From Erysipelothrix piscisicarius (lineage in GTDB: Bacteria; Bacillota_I; Bacilli_A; Erysipelotrichales; Erysipelotrichaceae), in contig NZ_CP034234.1 in assembly GCF_003931795.1 (NCBI RefSeq), positions 62,001 to 126,000 of the forward strand: a DNA stretch of 64,000 nt. Reading direction: 5' to 3'. This document shows, piece after piece, positions 8,664 to 19,371 of this stretch (within the stretch, counting starts at the first letter, position 1; each line of letters begins with the position of its first letter). The notes beneath the pieces were generated by a model. It had not been told where the DNA came from. It did not search any database and saw only the letters and a program-made list of their open reading frames with translations. A program made the position numbers and the translations under genes.

Positions 8664-9528
8664 CGTTTCCAAATATTGCTTCCGCAAGGGCTCTTCCTTC
8701 AATTGTATCCGCAAGACCCCCTTCACCGGTTTCTCGGAATTTACGCGGAAGTTCTTTCCCTACTTTATACATTGCTTCTACCACCGTATCCGGTGTCAAG
8801 GCACTCTTTACACCGGCAAGCGCCATATCGGCGGATACTAAAGCTTGTGACGCACCCAAAGCATTTCGTTTAACACACGGCACTTCCACAAGGCCTGCGA
8901 CAGGATCACAAATTAGACCCAACATATTTTTGATTGTCATCGCAAAAGCATGGGCGCACATCTTTGGTGTTCCCCCTAATACATCCACAACCGCAGCACT
9001 TGCCATCGCACTGGCGCTGCCAATTTCAGCTTGACAACCCCCTGTAGCACCTGCAATGGACGCATTATTCGCGACCACCAAACCAAAACCTCCCGCTACA
9101 AACAAGAAATTAATTTCTTGTTCGCGTGTAAGATGATAACGTTCTGAAATTGCAGATAATACTCCCGGCACAACACCGGCACTCCCCGCCGTTGGCGTTG
9201 CGCAAATGATACCCATCGCAGCATTCACTTCGTTCGTTCCGACTGCATTTTGAACCGCAGTCATCACCGTCGGTCCACAAATCGTTTCACCATGACTTAA
9301 ATATTTTGAAATCTTGGTTGCATCACCACCCGTTAGACCCGTGGTCGATTTTACACCGCGTTTCCCCTGCTCAATGGTTCGTTTCATAACATCCAGTTGT
9401 GAACCCATACGTTGAACGATGACATCGCGGGATTCTTCGGAACGCTTCATTTCAAATTCAATAATTGTTTCAGATAAACTTCCACGCTCTGTAGCAGTAT
9501 CAACTAATTCTTGGATAGATTTAAACAT
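8650..9528 (-). CDS. sdaAA: L-serine ammonia-lyase, iron-sulfur-dependent, subunit alpha
   Basis: Catalytic subunit that deaminates L-serine to pyruvate and ammonia using a [4Fe-4S] cluster. Cysteines are in family contexts: IICATPTAGSAG, GGCQAEIGSASAM, LICDPVAGLVEVPCVKRN. The length of 292 aa is usual for the two-subunit form. Start ATG at 9528 follows AGGAGATATT. It lies 8 bp downstream of sdaAB, forming a two-gene operon. The gene is intact and feeds pyruvate to fermentation. Confidence 0.95.
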   Translation of the reverse strand: MFKSIQELVDTATERGSLSETIIEFEMKRSEESRDVIVQRMGSQLDVMKRTIEQGKRGVKSTTGLTGGDATKISKYLSHGETICGPTVMTAVQNAVGTNEVNAAMGIICATPTAGSAGVVPGVLSAISERYHLTREQEINFLFVAGGFGLVVANNASIAGATGGCQAEIGSASAMASAAVVDVLGGTPKMCAHAFAMTIKNMLGLICDPVAGLVEVPCVKRNALGASQALVSADMALAGVKSALTPDTVVEAMYKVGKELPRKFRETGEGGLADTIEGRALAEAIFGNEKTE

Positions 9529-9536
9529 AATATCTC

Positions 9537-10208
9537 CTATTTCGCAATGTAGAGAACTTCACAAATATTCTCCACACATCGTAAGCGATCCAGTGATGTT
9601 TCCAAAGCATCTTGATCCAGTTCAATCCCCATATACGCTTTTTTTCCTTTTTCCTCACGATCCACTTTCATGGAACCAATATTAATGTGCATCTCACTGA
9701 GAATGGTTGCGACCTTCGCAATCATCCCAGGACAATCCTCATGAAAAATAAGAATTGTTGGGACACCCCCATCGATTTCCACTTTCGTACCATTGATCTC
9801 GGTAATCTTTACATTTCCGCCACCAATCGATATTCCTACGACTGTACATTTACGCCCCGCTTTATGCATTACAATTTTTGTAGTATTGGGATGATCCACC
9901 TTATCCACTAAAGGAATAAAGGTCACCTTCATCCCTTCTTCTTGTGCAATGAGAAGGGATTCATGCAAGCGCGTATCATCGGGATCCATCCCCAAAAGAC
10001 CGCCCGCTAACGCAACATTGGTCCCATGTCCCTTATACGTTTTCGCAAACGATTCATATAAATAAATATTGGCTCGCTCTGGACATTCTCCAAAAATACT
10101 GCGAGCTATCTTTCCAATCCGCGCTGCTCCAGCAGTATGAGAACTGCTGGGTCCGGCCATAACTGGTCCAATAATATCAAAAACAGACTTAAAATCTTGA
10201 CTACTCAT
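9537..10208 (-). CDS. sdaAB: L-serine ammonia-lyase, iron-sulfur-dependent, subunit beta
   Basis: Partner of SdaAA. The N-terminal part has the family motif IGPVMAGPSSSHTAGAARIG; residues about 145-223 form an ACT domain (PTILIFHEDCPGMIAKVATILSEMHINIGSM) thought to bind serine. Length 223 aa is normal. The ATG at 10208 follows AAGGAGGG. First gene of the operon, with a promoter about 20-50 bp upstream. Confidence 0.95.
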   Translation of the reverse strand: MSSQDFKSVFDIIGPVMAGPSSSHTAGAARIGKIARSIFGECPERANIYLYESFAKTYKGHGTNVALAGGLLGMDPDDTRLHESLLIAQEEGMKVTFIPLVDKVDHPNTTKIVMHKAGRKCTVVGISIGGGNVKITEINGTKVEIDGGVPTILIFHEDCPGMIAKVATILSEMHINIGSMKVDREEKGKKAYMGIELDQDALETSLDRLRCVENICEVLYIAK

Positions 10209-10228
10209 GATGGACCCTCCTTACGCAC

Positions 10229-10257
10229 ATTATAACGATTTTCACTACGTATCACAA
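10229..10257 (-). promoter_or_regulatory. Promoter of the sda operon
   Basis: On the minus strand TTGTGA (10252-10257), 17-bp spacer, TATAAT (10229-10234). Confidence 0.65.
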
Positions 10258-10272
10258 CATCTTAAAACATAA

Positions 10273-10312
10273 GAAAAACACTTTAGTTCAAAAGGGCAAA
10301 CCAAAGTGTTTC
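10273..10312 (-). terminator. Terminator of the diaminopentanoate-dehydrogenase-like gene
   Basis: AACACTTT/AAAGTGTT with inner GTT/AAC pairing, followed by TTTTTCTT on the minus strand. Confidence 0.75.
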
Positions 10313-10326
10313 TTTGCTTATTGTTC

Positions 10327-11358
10327 TTAGAAATCGTAGTGATCGATTGGATACGTGAGGTAATGAATTTGCTCAAGTTTTTCGGCCGTGATAAATCCTG
10401 CTGGTGCATCGAGCACTTGTGGTATACGGTTTACAACCGTTGCACACGTATGTGCTACCGTATCCGGTTTTTCGACTGAGAATACTACATCTGGGTCTCC
10501 GACAATCTTCCATTCACAGAGATCCCCATCATTCTCACCGTAAACCTTCCCAATACATTGAACTTCCAGTTCTGGGCCTTGATGTGTAAGGATTGTGGTG
10601 ACCGCTGACATACCAATCGCATCCCCCGCTGGAATTTCACGTCCTAATGTTTCTGAATAAATTGCATGATCTAAAACATACGGAACATTTTTTTGTGAAA
10701 TGGCCTTAATGGTCCATCCCATTTTTGCGCAGATGCCCTCGCCTGCATTCCACATATAGCTTGGCAAACTTTCTGCTTGCGCAATTTCTTTTTCAAACGT
10801 CTCAAGATCATAACCAGCACCGTGTGCTTCCGCCAGTGCAAGTCCATAATCTTCTACATTATAGCTAGCCGTTCCATACATCTTCTCAATACGATTCACA
10901 CCGCCTGCAACAAGACACGGCATGTTAATCCAATAGATATCTTGCATACCACTTCCCGTAATGGTAACATTGTAATCTTTCGCAAGACGATCAAGGCGAT
11001 TAGTTTCTGATGGTGCGGTGGTCCATGGATAAATTGCTTCTTCACAAGTCGTAATGACGTTTACACCATGAATTGCGCATGTTTCAAAAATTGAGTACAT
11101 ATCGTTCATATAACTAAATACTGTCACGATCGCAACATCTGCATCACATTCTGATAATACCTTATCAGCATCATCGGAAATCAGTACACCGGTTTTACGT
11201 CCCAAATTCGCAAAGTCACCGACATCCACCCCTACTAATTTCGGATTCGCATCAATCGCTCCCACGATTTCTGCACCGTGATCAACTAAATTACGAACAA
11301 TCACTTCGGCAATTTTACCACAGCCATATTGTATAACGCGTACCTTTTCGTGTTTCAT
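10327..11358 (-). CDS. 2,4-diaminopentanoate dehydrogenase-like NAD(P) oxidoreductase
   Basis: A 343-residue oxidoreductase of the dihydrodipicolinate reductase-like fold; closest recognised relatives are the 2,4-diaminopentanoate dehydrogenases (Ord) of clostridial ornithine fermentation. Seen: N-terminal [17 protein letters not shown] Rossmann motif, [24 protein letters not shown], and [13 protein letters not shown]. The ATG at 11358 has AGGAGG 7 bp upstream; an in-frame TTG two codons earlier overlaps that spacing. No ornithine aminomutase genes are present here, so the substrate may differ. Divergent from a MerR regulator whose likely operator overlaps its promoter. Confidence 0.7.
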   Translation of the reverse strand: MKHEKVRVIQYGCGKIAEVIVRNLVDHGAEIVGAIDANPKLVGVDVGDFANLGRKTGVLISDDADKVLSECDADVAIVTVFSYMNDMYSIFETCAIHGVNVITTCEEAIYPWTTAPSETNRLDRLAKDYNVTITGSGMQDIYWINMPCLVAGGVNRIEKMYGTASYNVEDYGLALAEAHGAGYDLETFEKEIAQAESLPSYMWNAGEGICAKMGWTIKAISQKNVPYVLDHAIYSETLGREIPAGDAIGMSAVTTILTHQGPELEVQCIGKVYGENDGDLCEWKIVGDPDVVFSVEKPDTVAHTCATVVNRIPQVLDAPAGFITAEKLEQIHYLTYPIDHYDF

Positions 11359-11377
11359 ATCCAAGCCTCCTATTTCT

Positions 11378-11406
11378 TGATATATATTTCACAACTATAG
11401 TATAAT
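11378..11406 (+). promoter_or_regulatory. Promoter of the MerR regulator gene
   Basis: TTGATA (11378-11383), 17-bp spacer, perfect TATAAT (11401-11406). Its -10 box lies inside the dyad ACTATAG-N8-CTATAGT (11394-11415). Confidence 0.7.
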
Positions 11407-11429
11407 CTCTATAGTAAGGTGAGAGTCAA
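11399..11429 (-). promoter_or_regulatory. MerR-type 19-bp-spacer promoter facing the oxidoreductase gene
   Basis: On the minus strand TTGACT (11424-11429) and TATACT (11399-11404) are 19 bp apart, the long spacer typical of promoters activated by MerR proteins through DNA distortion. CTCT and AGAG flank the spacer symmetrically. It overlaps the oppositely directed merR promoter, allowing joint control. Confidence 0.65.
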
Positions 11430-11438
11430 GGAGGGTTT

Positions 11439-12257
11439 ATGCAAAAATTAAGAATCGGGGAAATTGCCCGTTTGAATGATGTTTCCATTCAAACATTACG
11501 GTATTATGATGAAATCGGTCTTCTCAAACCGGCTTCGATTGATCCAGAAACGCATTATCGCTACTATACGATTGAACAGTCTGCAACGTTGGATATGATT
11601 CAGTTTCTTAAACGATTAGACTTTAATCTCATGGAGATTCATGACATTCTAAAACAAAAAATCAGCCTTGAGTCTTTGAAGGCTTCCCTTAAATTAAAAG
11701 AAGAACAACTTCTCGATGAACATCGATCGATTATCCATCAAATTCAGTCAATCCATCATTTTATGGAAACCACCAACTTGTATACACAAAATATGGATAA
11801 GCACTGGATGGAAATCAGCTCGTTTCATGCACGCCATATCTACCGTTATCCCATTACACAAAATATTTACGAAATGTCGATTGATGCCTATGAATATGCG
11901 TTGCGCGACTTTAAACATCATCTAAAATCGAAAACCCTTTTTAATCGAGTCGGTTCCATTATGTCCAAGGAAAACTTTAACCGGCAACACTTTGACTCGA
12001 AAGAACTTTTTGTCTTTGTCGATGATCCAGCTCAAGCTAACGACAGCCTCCCACAGGGGGATTATGCCGTCTTTTTCTGTCAATCTTTTGAGGATGAAAT
12101 AGAAGCAATGCATGCCTTTCATCAACTCATCAATGCGCAAAACCTTGTCATTAATGGGGATTATATTTGTGAAGTACTCTACGAAATGCCCAATACCAAT
12201 TCCGGTCGTCGTGATATGTTTATTCGACTTCAAGTCCCTATATTACTTGATATCTAA
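11439..12257 (+). CDS. MerR family transcriptional regulator
   Basis: A 272-residue regulator. Residues 5-75 are the MerR winged helix: RIGEIARLNDVSIQTLRYYDEIGLL then YRYYTIEQSATLDMIQFLK. A coiled-coil dimerisation helix follows (about 75-115) and then an effector-binding-type C-terminal domain of about 150 aa, as in BmrR/TipA-like activators. Start ATG at 11439 follows AAGGAGGGTTT. The 19-bp-spacer promoter of the divergent oxidoreductase gene is its probable target. The ligand is unknown. Confidence 0.88.
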   Translation: MQKLRIGEIARLNDVSIQTLRYYDEIGLLKPASIDPETHYRYYTIEQSATLDMIQFLKRLDFNLMEIHDILKQKISLESLKASLKLKEEQLLDEHRSIIHQIQSIHHFMETTNLYTQNMDKHWMEISSFHARHIYRYPITQNIYEMSIDAYEYALRDFKHHLKSKTLFNRVGSIMSKENFNRQHFDSKELFVFVDDPAQANDSLPQGDYAVFFCQSFEDEIEAMHAFHQLINAQNLVINGDYICEVLYEMPNTNSGRRDMFIRLQVPILLDI

Positions 12258-12324
12258 AAATGTATGGGTACTTTGATCCCCTATCGTTACGCTCGAACGG
12301 TTTATGTTTTTTCAAATTCATAAA

Positions 12325-12366
12325 AAAAATTTCCGTTTTCATTATTAAGTGATAAACGGAAATTTT
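12325..12366. terminator. Hairpin between merR and the SIMPL gene, probable terminator
   Basis: AAAATTTCCGTTT and AAACGGAAATTTT form a 13-bp perfect stem around a 16-nt loop. A/T-rich flanks on both sides would serve both convergent genes. The rest of 12258-12428 shows no gene. Confidence 0.6.
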
Positions 12367-12428
12367 GGATTGTGATGAAACGTTGTGGTTTCATTAAACC
12401 AGTTCTTCGATATTAAGTACGTTAAATA

Positions 12429-13031
12429 TTACTTAATTTCCCAACTCATGACAATGGATTGTGTCACGGCTAAGTCATTTGCAGTCATCGTGAAACCCAT
12501 CATATCCGCACTGGCCATACGATGCATTGGTCTTGCAGTAGCATGATTCACGTACTCCATATTACAAATATGACCCAATCGGATCCCTGAAGTATCCGCA
12601 ATCAATTTCGCTTTATCGGTAGCTTGATTAATCGCGAGAATCAAGGCATCATTATCTGCTTTGGTTGAATCTTTTAAGAAATACGAAAGACTGAAATTAA
12701 AGTCATCACTGGTTCTTAAATGATCTAACAACTCCGACATCTTCGTAAGATTAATACTATCTTCAAAAACAAGGCGTTGCACACATCGGAATAATTTGGG
12801 TTGATTTTCGGTGGGTTGGAGGATGGAAACCTCGATCCCTGACGTTTTAATCAAACTGGTATTAAACTCTACGCGCTTAAAGGCCTTCACAATATTTTCA
12901 TATTGTTTTTTTAATGCATCAAACGAACTTGCGTACGACGAATCATCTTGTACTAATTCATAGCTAAAACGCATCATATCTGGTGTTACATAGATACTGC
13001 CCGATCCTTAAATCGTTAATTTACTACTCAT
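12429..13031 (-). pseudogene. SIMPL domain (DUF541) protein with an in-frame stop at codon 8
   Basis: The natural start is the ATG at 13031 after AGAGGTGATTGAT, giving MSSKLTI, then TAA (13008-13010), then GSGSIYVTPDMMRFSYEL in the same frame. The GSGSI-V-PD strand is the conserved N-terminal signature of SIMPL proteins, so the stop interrupts the domain. Translation could restart at the ATG codons near 12977 and yield 182 aa lacking the first strand. TTTAA may be a miscall of TTAAA (Ile-Lys), which would make the gene intact. Function of the family is poorly known. Confidence 0.7.
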
Positions 13032-13114
13032 ATCAATCACCTCTCTCTCTAATGATACAGTATAATAGGTGAAATAAAAGTAAAATGTGCTATATTTTAA
13101 TAAAGGAGTCAACC

Positions 13115-13657
13115 ATGAAAAAATTTAATCTGAAACAAAAACTCATTGTGAGTCTGGTAATGCTTGCGATTACCCTAATTACCTTTGTTGTGATGACCTT
13201 TTTCGTTTTTAGAGTTCCATTCCAAATGGATCTCTTATTAAATGAAGTCGTTCTCGCACTTGTCGTATCCGTCTATGCATTTTTTATTATAAATATTGGA
13301 TCTTGGGTAAGTATTGTATTTTTTATCCTTGGAATGCTTGCATCATTTTGGGCAATTGCGTTCTCGGTAGCTCGTTCTGGTGGCAATGCAATTGCATTCA
13401 ATGGTCTATTTATATGGATTATTGTGATGTTTAGCTCGAATCTTATTGGATTAATCTTAGATTTAGTCTGGAAATCAAAACGAAAAGCAAAACGCGCAGA
13501 AAAAGCTAAAAATGATGCACTCAAACAAGAACAATTTGAGGCAAAACAAGACGAAGCAATTGCTAATGAACCACAAACGGAAGAGCATCCCACAATTCAT
13601 CTCAATGATATTACAGTGGATGAACCGCTTGATGAAAAAGAAAACAACGTTGATTAA
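13115..13657 (+). CDS. Four-helix membrane protein with charged C-terminal tail
   Basis: A 180-residue protein. Four hydrophobic helices lie at about residues 11-31, 40-60, 65-84 and 92-112, followed by a basic stretch KSKRKAKRAEKAK and an acidic, probably disordered tail of about 60 residues. The ATG at 13115 follows AAAGGAGTCAACC; the longer upstream frame lacks a ribosome site. No family recognised. Monocistronic, with its own terminator. Confidence 0.65.
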   Translation: MKKFNLKQKLIVSLVMLAITLITFVVMTFFVFRVPFQMDLLLNEVVLALVVSVYAFFIINIGSWVSIVFFILGMLASFWAIAFSVARSGGNAIAFNGLFIWIIVMFSSNLIGLILDLVWKSKRKAKRAEKAKNDALKQEQFEAKQDEAIANEPQTEEHPTIHLNDITVDEPLDEKENNVD

Positions 13658-13669
13658 CGTTGTTTTTTT
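13643..13669 (+). terminator. Terminator of the four-helix membrane protein gene
   Basis: AACAACGTT/AACGTTGTT stem with GATT loop and T run, overlapping the stop codon. Confidence 0.85.
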
Positions 13670-14243
13670 ATGATTTAAAGGTAATCTTCCCTGAATCCAC
13701 ATCGATGGATTCGATTTGTGCTTGACAATATAGGTCGTGTCCTTCATCTACGAGCATTTGATAACCCGGTTGAAAATTCTTTGAAATACAAATACCGGTT
13801 GCGACAAGCGATGCATCCGCTTGGCTTAGAAGTTTATCTACATTATGAACAACACTTCCTTTCGCAAGGAAATCATCGAGAAGAATAACACGTTTTCCTT
13901 CAATAAGATGTTTCGGTACGGTTAAGTGATAACCGTTTTTCTTTGTGAATGAAAAACATGATTGTTGGATAAACTTAGGGTCATCTTTTTCAGTTAAACT
14001 TTTTTTGATAATGATTAGCGGTTTGTTTGCATACAACGCTGCGAAAACACTGGGCGCAATTCCTGATGTCTCAACTGTTACAAACAAATCAAAGTCATAA
14101 TCTGCATAGAAATCTGCGAAGTCTTTTCCTAAAGCTTCCATAACTTTAGGATCTACTTGAGCATTCAAAAATGAACTCACATCCACAATTTCTTCAGATT
14201 TAACTTTACCTTTTTCTTGTATTATTTCTTCGAGTAATTTCAT
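13668..14243 (-). CDS. xpt: Xanthine phosphoribosyltransferase
   Basis: Purine salvage enzyme making XMP from xanthine and PRPP. The PRPP-binding loop is RVILLDDFLAKGSV (about residues 122-135), with VTVETSGIAPSVFAAL and IIIKKSL upstream as in Xpt/PurR-fold proteins. Length 191 aa matches Xpt. Start ATG at 14243. It lies 33 bp downstream of the purine permease gene; both follow a guanine riboswitch, the same logic as the xpt operon of Bacillus. Confidence 0.93.
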   Translation of the reverse strand: MKLLEEIIQEKGKVKSEEIVDVSSFLNAQVDPKVMEALGKDFADFYADYDFDLFVTVETSGIAPSVFAALYANKPLIIIKKSLTEKDDPKFIQQSCFSFTKKNGYHLTVPKHLIEGKRVILLDDFLAKGSVVHNVDKLLSQADASLVATGICISKNFQPGYQMLVDEGHDLYCQAQIESIDVDSGKITFKS

Positions 14244-14276
14244 GGGTACCTTCTTTCAATTTTACTTAGTATTATA

Positions 14277-15652
14277 CTACAACGTACAAATATATGCTAT
14301 TGAAATCAGGGTAATAAAGTGCATAATCTTAGGAAGCTCTTTACCACGTCCCGCAAAAACCATACACATTTCATAGGAAATAAATCCTAAAGTTAACCCT
14401 AAAGCAATTGATCCCGTTAGAGGCATCATCACGATTGTTAAGAAGGCAGGAATAATGTTTTCAAATCCTGAGTGCCATTCGATATTTGTAATGTTTTGCA
14501 TCATAAAGATCCCAATCACAACCATAGCTGGTGTTGTGACAGCTGGCGTTACAAGCGATAATAAAGGATAGAAGAACATGGATAACAAGAAGAGCACTGC
14601 CGTAACAACTGCCATAAGTCCTGTTCGTCCACCATTAATAATTCCCGATACTGATTCAATATACGTTGAAAGATTTGATGTTCCAAAAAGTGAACCTACA
14701 AATGTTCCAAGGGCATCGGCCATATAAATACGATTGTTGTTTTCAAATTCTTCTTGTGGAATATGTGGAATTTGTGATGCCGCAGCGGATAATGTTGTTG
14801 CAGTTCCAAAGAAGTCTAAGAATAAGAACGTTAAAACTACAATAATCGCTTGTGGATTCAATAAGTTCGGTAATTCTTTCACCGCTACAAACATGGTTTC
14901 ATGAACCATTGTTTGAATTGGTTCTATAGGGAACACTATAGGGCTTCCTGCTGGCAATTGGGTAACGTCGCAACTACATCTGGTGCCATTGATAATACGC
15001 CCATATTTACCCCTAAACGCATCAACAAGCCACAAACCGCTGCACCAACCATACCGAGAAATACAGCATATTGATTGCCACGAACCAAGAAAAACGCAGC
15101 CGTAATAATCCCTACAAATGCAATAATAACATTTGGATTATCAAAACCACCAAAAGTAATAAACATACCTGGATCGGGTACAATAATCCCTGAGTTTTTA
15201 AAACTTACAAAAGCAATAAAAATACCGAGGCCCACCGTTCCTGCTTGCTTAATGGTTAATGGAATCGATTTAATAATCTTCGATCGAACGCCTGAAGCAG
15301 CAAGAATAATGAATAAAATTGATGATGCAAGCACCGAAGCCAAAGCTGTTTGCCATGAAATCCCCATTTGCATGACAACACTAAAAGCAAAGAACGCATT
15401 CATCGACATACATGGTGCAAGGCCTAGTGGAAACTTCGCATAAAGCCCCATAATTAACATTGCAATTGCCGAGGAAATAATGGTTGCAATAAAGACCGCA
15501 TCCTTCGGCATTCCTGCTTGCCCTAAAATAATTGGATTAACGAAAATAACGTATGACATTGAAAGAAATGCCGTTAACCCTCCCGCAAATTCACGTTTGA
15601 TTGTCGAACCTGCTTCTTCAATCCCAAAATACTTATTGAGAATATTTTTCAC
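14277..15652 (-). pseudogene. pbuG: NCS2 family purine permease (PbuG/AzgA-like), frameshifted
   Basis: Inner-membrane importer for guanine/hypoxanthine or xanthine. The first frame (14936-15652) covers the N-terminal half (YFGIEEAGSTIKREFAGGLT, NPIILGQAGMPKDAV). The second (14277-15035) covers the rest (FLFLDFFGTATTL, YIESVSGIINGGRTGL). Adding one G to the GGG at 14960-14962 restores ...ATLPQLPAGSPIVF... and one protein of about 458 aa, normal for the family. ATG at 15652 follows GAGGAGGACA. The guanine riboswitch upstream supports a purine substrate. The frameshift is probably a sequencing artefact. Confidence 0.85.
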
Positions 15653-15677
15653 GTAATGTCCTCCTCTTCCTCAATAT

Positions 15678-15705
15678 ATAAAAAAACTGCCATTATATGT
15701 GGCAG
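15678..15705 (-). terminator. Riboswitch-controlled terminator
   Basis: CTGCCA/TGGCAG stem with loop CATATAA, followed by seven T on the minus strand, between the guanine aptamer and the permease start. It is the expression platform. Confidence 0.8.
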
Positions 15706-15747
15706 AAAGAGACGTGAAAATATCCTATCATGAAGATAAGGCTCTTT

Positions 15748-15816
15748 TGCCATAGTTTACATCTTTACGGGATGTAAGTAGAAACTTCCGGACCCTATTA
15801 CCAGAAATATATGGAG
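15748..15816 (-). ncRNA. Guanine-sensing (purine) riboswitch aptamer
   Basis: On the minus strand P1 CCATA/TATGG encloses two arms. P2 TCTGG/CCGGA has a seven-base loop AATAGGG; P3 TTACATC/GATGTAA has the conserved loop CCGTAAA. The J2/3 core GTTTCTAC and J3/1 ACTATG match the purine class. The C in CTATG corresponds to the C that pairs with guanine; adenine riboswitches have T there. A terminator follows about 45 bp downstream, so ligand should switch off the permease and xpt. Confidence 0.92.
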
Positions 15817-15831
15817 TTTTTTCATACCTTA

Positions 15832-15860
15832 AGACTACCATGGTCCGGTGCAACATGCAA
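15832..15860 (-). promoter_or_regulatory. Candidate promoter of the riboswitch transcript
   Basis: TTGCAT (15855-15860), 17-bp spacer, TAGTCT (15832-15837); start about 15 nt before the aptamer. Nothing else is recognised in 15861-15965. Confidence 0.45.
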
Positions 15861-15965
15861 GCCTTGATAACTGCTATTGATTGTCTAAAAGTTATTGAAA
15901 ACGATATCAAATCTTCATTATGAGATTATTGTGTAGCATCTTATCGTTTGGGATGATTCTGTCGC

Positions 15966-15994
15966 ATAAAAAAACTCACTCTTTCGAGTGAGTT
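15966..15994 (-). terminator. Terminator of the pgk-tpiA-eno operon
   Basis: AAACTCACT/AGTGAGTTT stem with CGAAAG loop and T run on the minus strand. Confidence 0.88.
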
Positions 15995-16008
15995 TGATCA
16001 ACGTTTAA

Positions 16009-17346
<1,338 letters not shown>

Positions 17347-17354
17347 TTAATAAA

Positions 17355-18098
17355 TTATTTAATTGCATCGATGATTGCTTTGAATGAATCCACTTGAAGT
17401 GAAGCTCCACCAATTAATGCACCATCAATGTCTTCTTGTGACATGTATTCCTCAATGTTTTCAGGTTTAACGGATCCACCGTATTGAATACGAACTTTAT
17501 CTGCAACTTCTGCTCCAAATAAGTTTTTAACTTCGTCACGAACTAAAGCACATGTGTTTTGAGCAATCTCAACTGTTGCGCTCTTACCAGTTCCAATTGC
17601 CCAAACAGGTTCGTATGCGATCACGATGTTTTGAACATCGTCTGCATTTAAACCACTTAAGCAACCCGCAACTTGCTTACGAACAACTTTTTCTGTTTTA
17701 TCTGCTTCAAATTCAAATAATGTTTCCCCAACACAAACGATTGGAGTCATACCATTTTCGATTAATACAGCTGCTTTTTTATTAATGTCTTCATCTGTTT
17801 CGTTGAAGTATTGACGACGTTCTGAGTGTCCGATAACAACCCATTTTGTGCCAATTTCTTTTAACATTTCAACTGAGATTTCACCTGTATAAGCACCGTT
17901 TGCTGCCCAGTGAACATTTTCAGCTGCAATATGTAAGTTTTTAGCATTTGCAATGGATGCTTGGAGTGCTGTGAAAGGCACTGCCACGCCAAAGTCTGCT
18001 TTATCTGTAACAAATGCATCAACACCTTGAACGAATTCAGTTGCTTCTGCAATCGTCTTATTCATTTTCCAGTTACCAAAGATAATGGGTTTTCTCAT
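17355..18098 (-). CDS. tpiA: Triosephosphate isomerase
   Basis: Interconverts dihydroxyacetone phosphate and glyceraldehyde 3-phosphate. Seen: N-terminal FGNWKMNKT with the catalytic Lys, IGHSERRQYF with the catalytic His, AYEPVWAIGTGKSA with the catalytic Glu and the mobile loop, and YGGSVKPEN phosphate-binding motif. Length 247 aa. It begins 3 bp after the pgk stop, so translation is probably coupled. Confidence 0.98.
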   Translation of the reverse strand: MRKPIIFGNWKMNKTIAEATEFVQGVDAFVTDKADFGVAVPFTALQASIANAKNLHIAAENVHWAANGAYTGEISVEMLKEIGTKWVVIGHSERRQYFNETDEDINKKAAVLIENGMTPIVCVGETLFEFEADKTEKVVRKQVAGCLSGLNADDVQNIVIAYEPVWAIGTGKSATVEIAQNTCALVRDEVKNLFGAEVADKVRIQYGGSVKPENIEEYMSQEDIDGALIGGASLQVDSFKAIIDAIK

Positions 18099-18101
18099 GT
18101 T

Positions 18102-19301
18102 TTATTTATCCTGAATTGCTGCAATACCTGGCAATTCTTTTCCTTCCATAAATTCTAAACTTGCTCCCCCACCGGTTGAGATGTGAGTAATTTTGTCTTT
18201 GAATCCTAATTGAATTGCTGCCGCTGCGGAATCTCCACCACCGATAACACTCAATACATCAGGAAGTTCTGTAATTGCTTTACAGATTGACAATGTTCCT
18301 TGAGCAAATGCGTCAAATTCAAACACACCCATTGGACCATTCCAAACAACAGTTTTCGCACCCTGTAATTCTTTTTCGAATAATTCGATTGTCTTAGGAC
18401 CAATGTCAAGTCCCATCATATCTGCAGGAATTTGATTTGAAGGCACAACAACTGGTGTTGCATCTGGTGCAAATTCCTTAGCAACCACAGTATCAACTGG
18501 CAATACTAATTTATCGCCTGCTTTTTCCATAATTGCTTTCGCTACATCAATACGGTCCATTTCAACAAGTGAAGTTCCGATTTCGTAACCTTTTGCTTTG
18601 TAGAATGTATAAGCCATTCCACCACCAACAATAACTTTGTCAGCTACGTCTAATAAGTTTTCAATAACATTAATTTTGTCACTTACCTTAGCACCACCTA
18701 AAATCGCTACGAATGGTCTTTTTGGTGAATAGATTGCTTCTGTTAAGAACTTAACTTCTTTCTCAACAAGGAATCCAAGTGCTGAAGGAAGATGTTGTGC
18801 AATCCCTACTGTTGAAGCATGTGCACGGTGAACAGATCCAAATGCATCTGTTACGAATAAGTCTCCCAAACTTGCCCAGTATTGTGATAAGTTGTCGTCG
18901 CATTTGCTTTCGCCAACTTCATAACGTGTGTTTTGCATTAACACGATGTCGCCATCAGCCATAGCTGCAACAGCATCTTCTAACGCACTACCACGTGTAA
19001 CTGGAACAAACTTAACATTTGTTTCAGGCATTAATTCTTGTAGTCTTACTGCAACAGGTGCCATATCATTTTTAGCTTTGTCTGCTTCAGTTTTTTCTGA
19101 ATCCTTATGATTTACTTTGCCCAAGTGTGACATAAGAATAACTTTTGCATTGTTTTCTACCAAATATTTGATTGTTGGAAGTGCACCATTGATACGGTTA
19201 TCGTCTGTAATAACGCCATCTTTTAATGGAACGTTAAAGTCAACACGTACAATGACTTTCTTACCAGCAACATCCAAATCACTGACAGTTCTTTTTGTCA
19301 T
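18102..19301 (-). CDS. pgk: Phosphoglycerate kinase
   Basis: Makes ATP from 1,3-bisphosphoglycerate. Seen: [62 protein letters not shown] and [11 protein letters not shown]. The ATG at 19301 has AAGGAGG upstream and gives 399 aa, the family size; a 21-residue upstream extension lacks a ribosome site. First gene of the operon. No gap or gpm gene accompanies it here. Confidence 0.98.
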   Translation of the reverse strand: MTKRTVSDLDVAGKKVIVRVDFNVPLKDGVITDDNRINGALPTIKYLVENNAKVILMSHLGKVNHKDSEKTEADKAKNDMAPVAVRLQELMPETNVKFVPVTRGSALEDAVAAMADGDIVLMQNTRYEVGESKCDDNLSQYWASLGDLFVTDAFGSVHRAHASTVGIAQHLPSALGFLVEKEVKFLTEAIYSPKRPFVAILGGAKVSDKINVIENLLDVADKVIVGGGMAYTFYKAKGYEIGTSLVEMDRIDVAKAIMEKAGDKLVLPVDTVVAKEFAPDATPVVVPSNQIPADMMGLDIGPKTIELFEKELQGAKTVVWNGPMGVFEFDAFAQGTLSICKAITELPDVLSVIGGGDSAAAAIQLGFKDKITHISTGGGASLEFMEGKELPGIAAIQDK

Positions 19302-19326
19302 AATTGCCTCCTTATTTACCTTTCCC

Positions 19327-19355
19327 ATTATAACAAATACAAATGGGTTTCTCAA
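19327..19355 (-). promoter_or_regulatory. Promoter of pgk-tpiA-eno
   Basis: TTGAGA (19350-19355), 17-bp spacer, perfect TATAAT (19327-19332) on the minus strand. Confidence 0.75.
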
Positions 19356-19371
19356 TGAAATCATGCGCAGT

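Noticed and set aside
12325-12366. Possible riboswitch between merR and the SIMPL gene
   Set aside because: Only one simple hairpin between convergent genes; explained by termination.
15866-15965. Possible small gene upstream of the guanine riboswitch
   Set aside because: No ribosome site or coding pattern; short frames here are chance.
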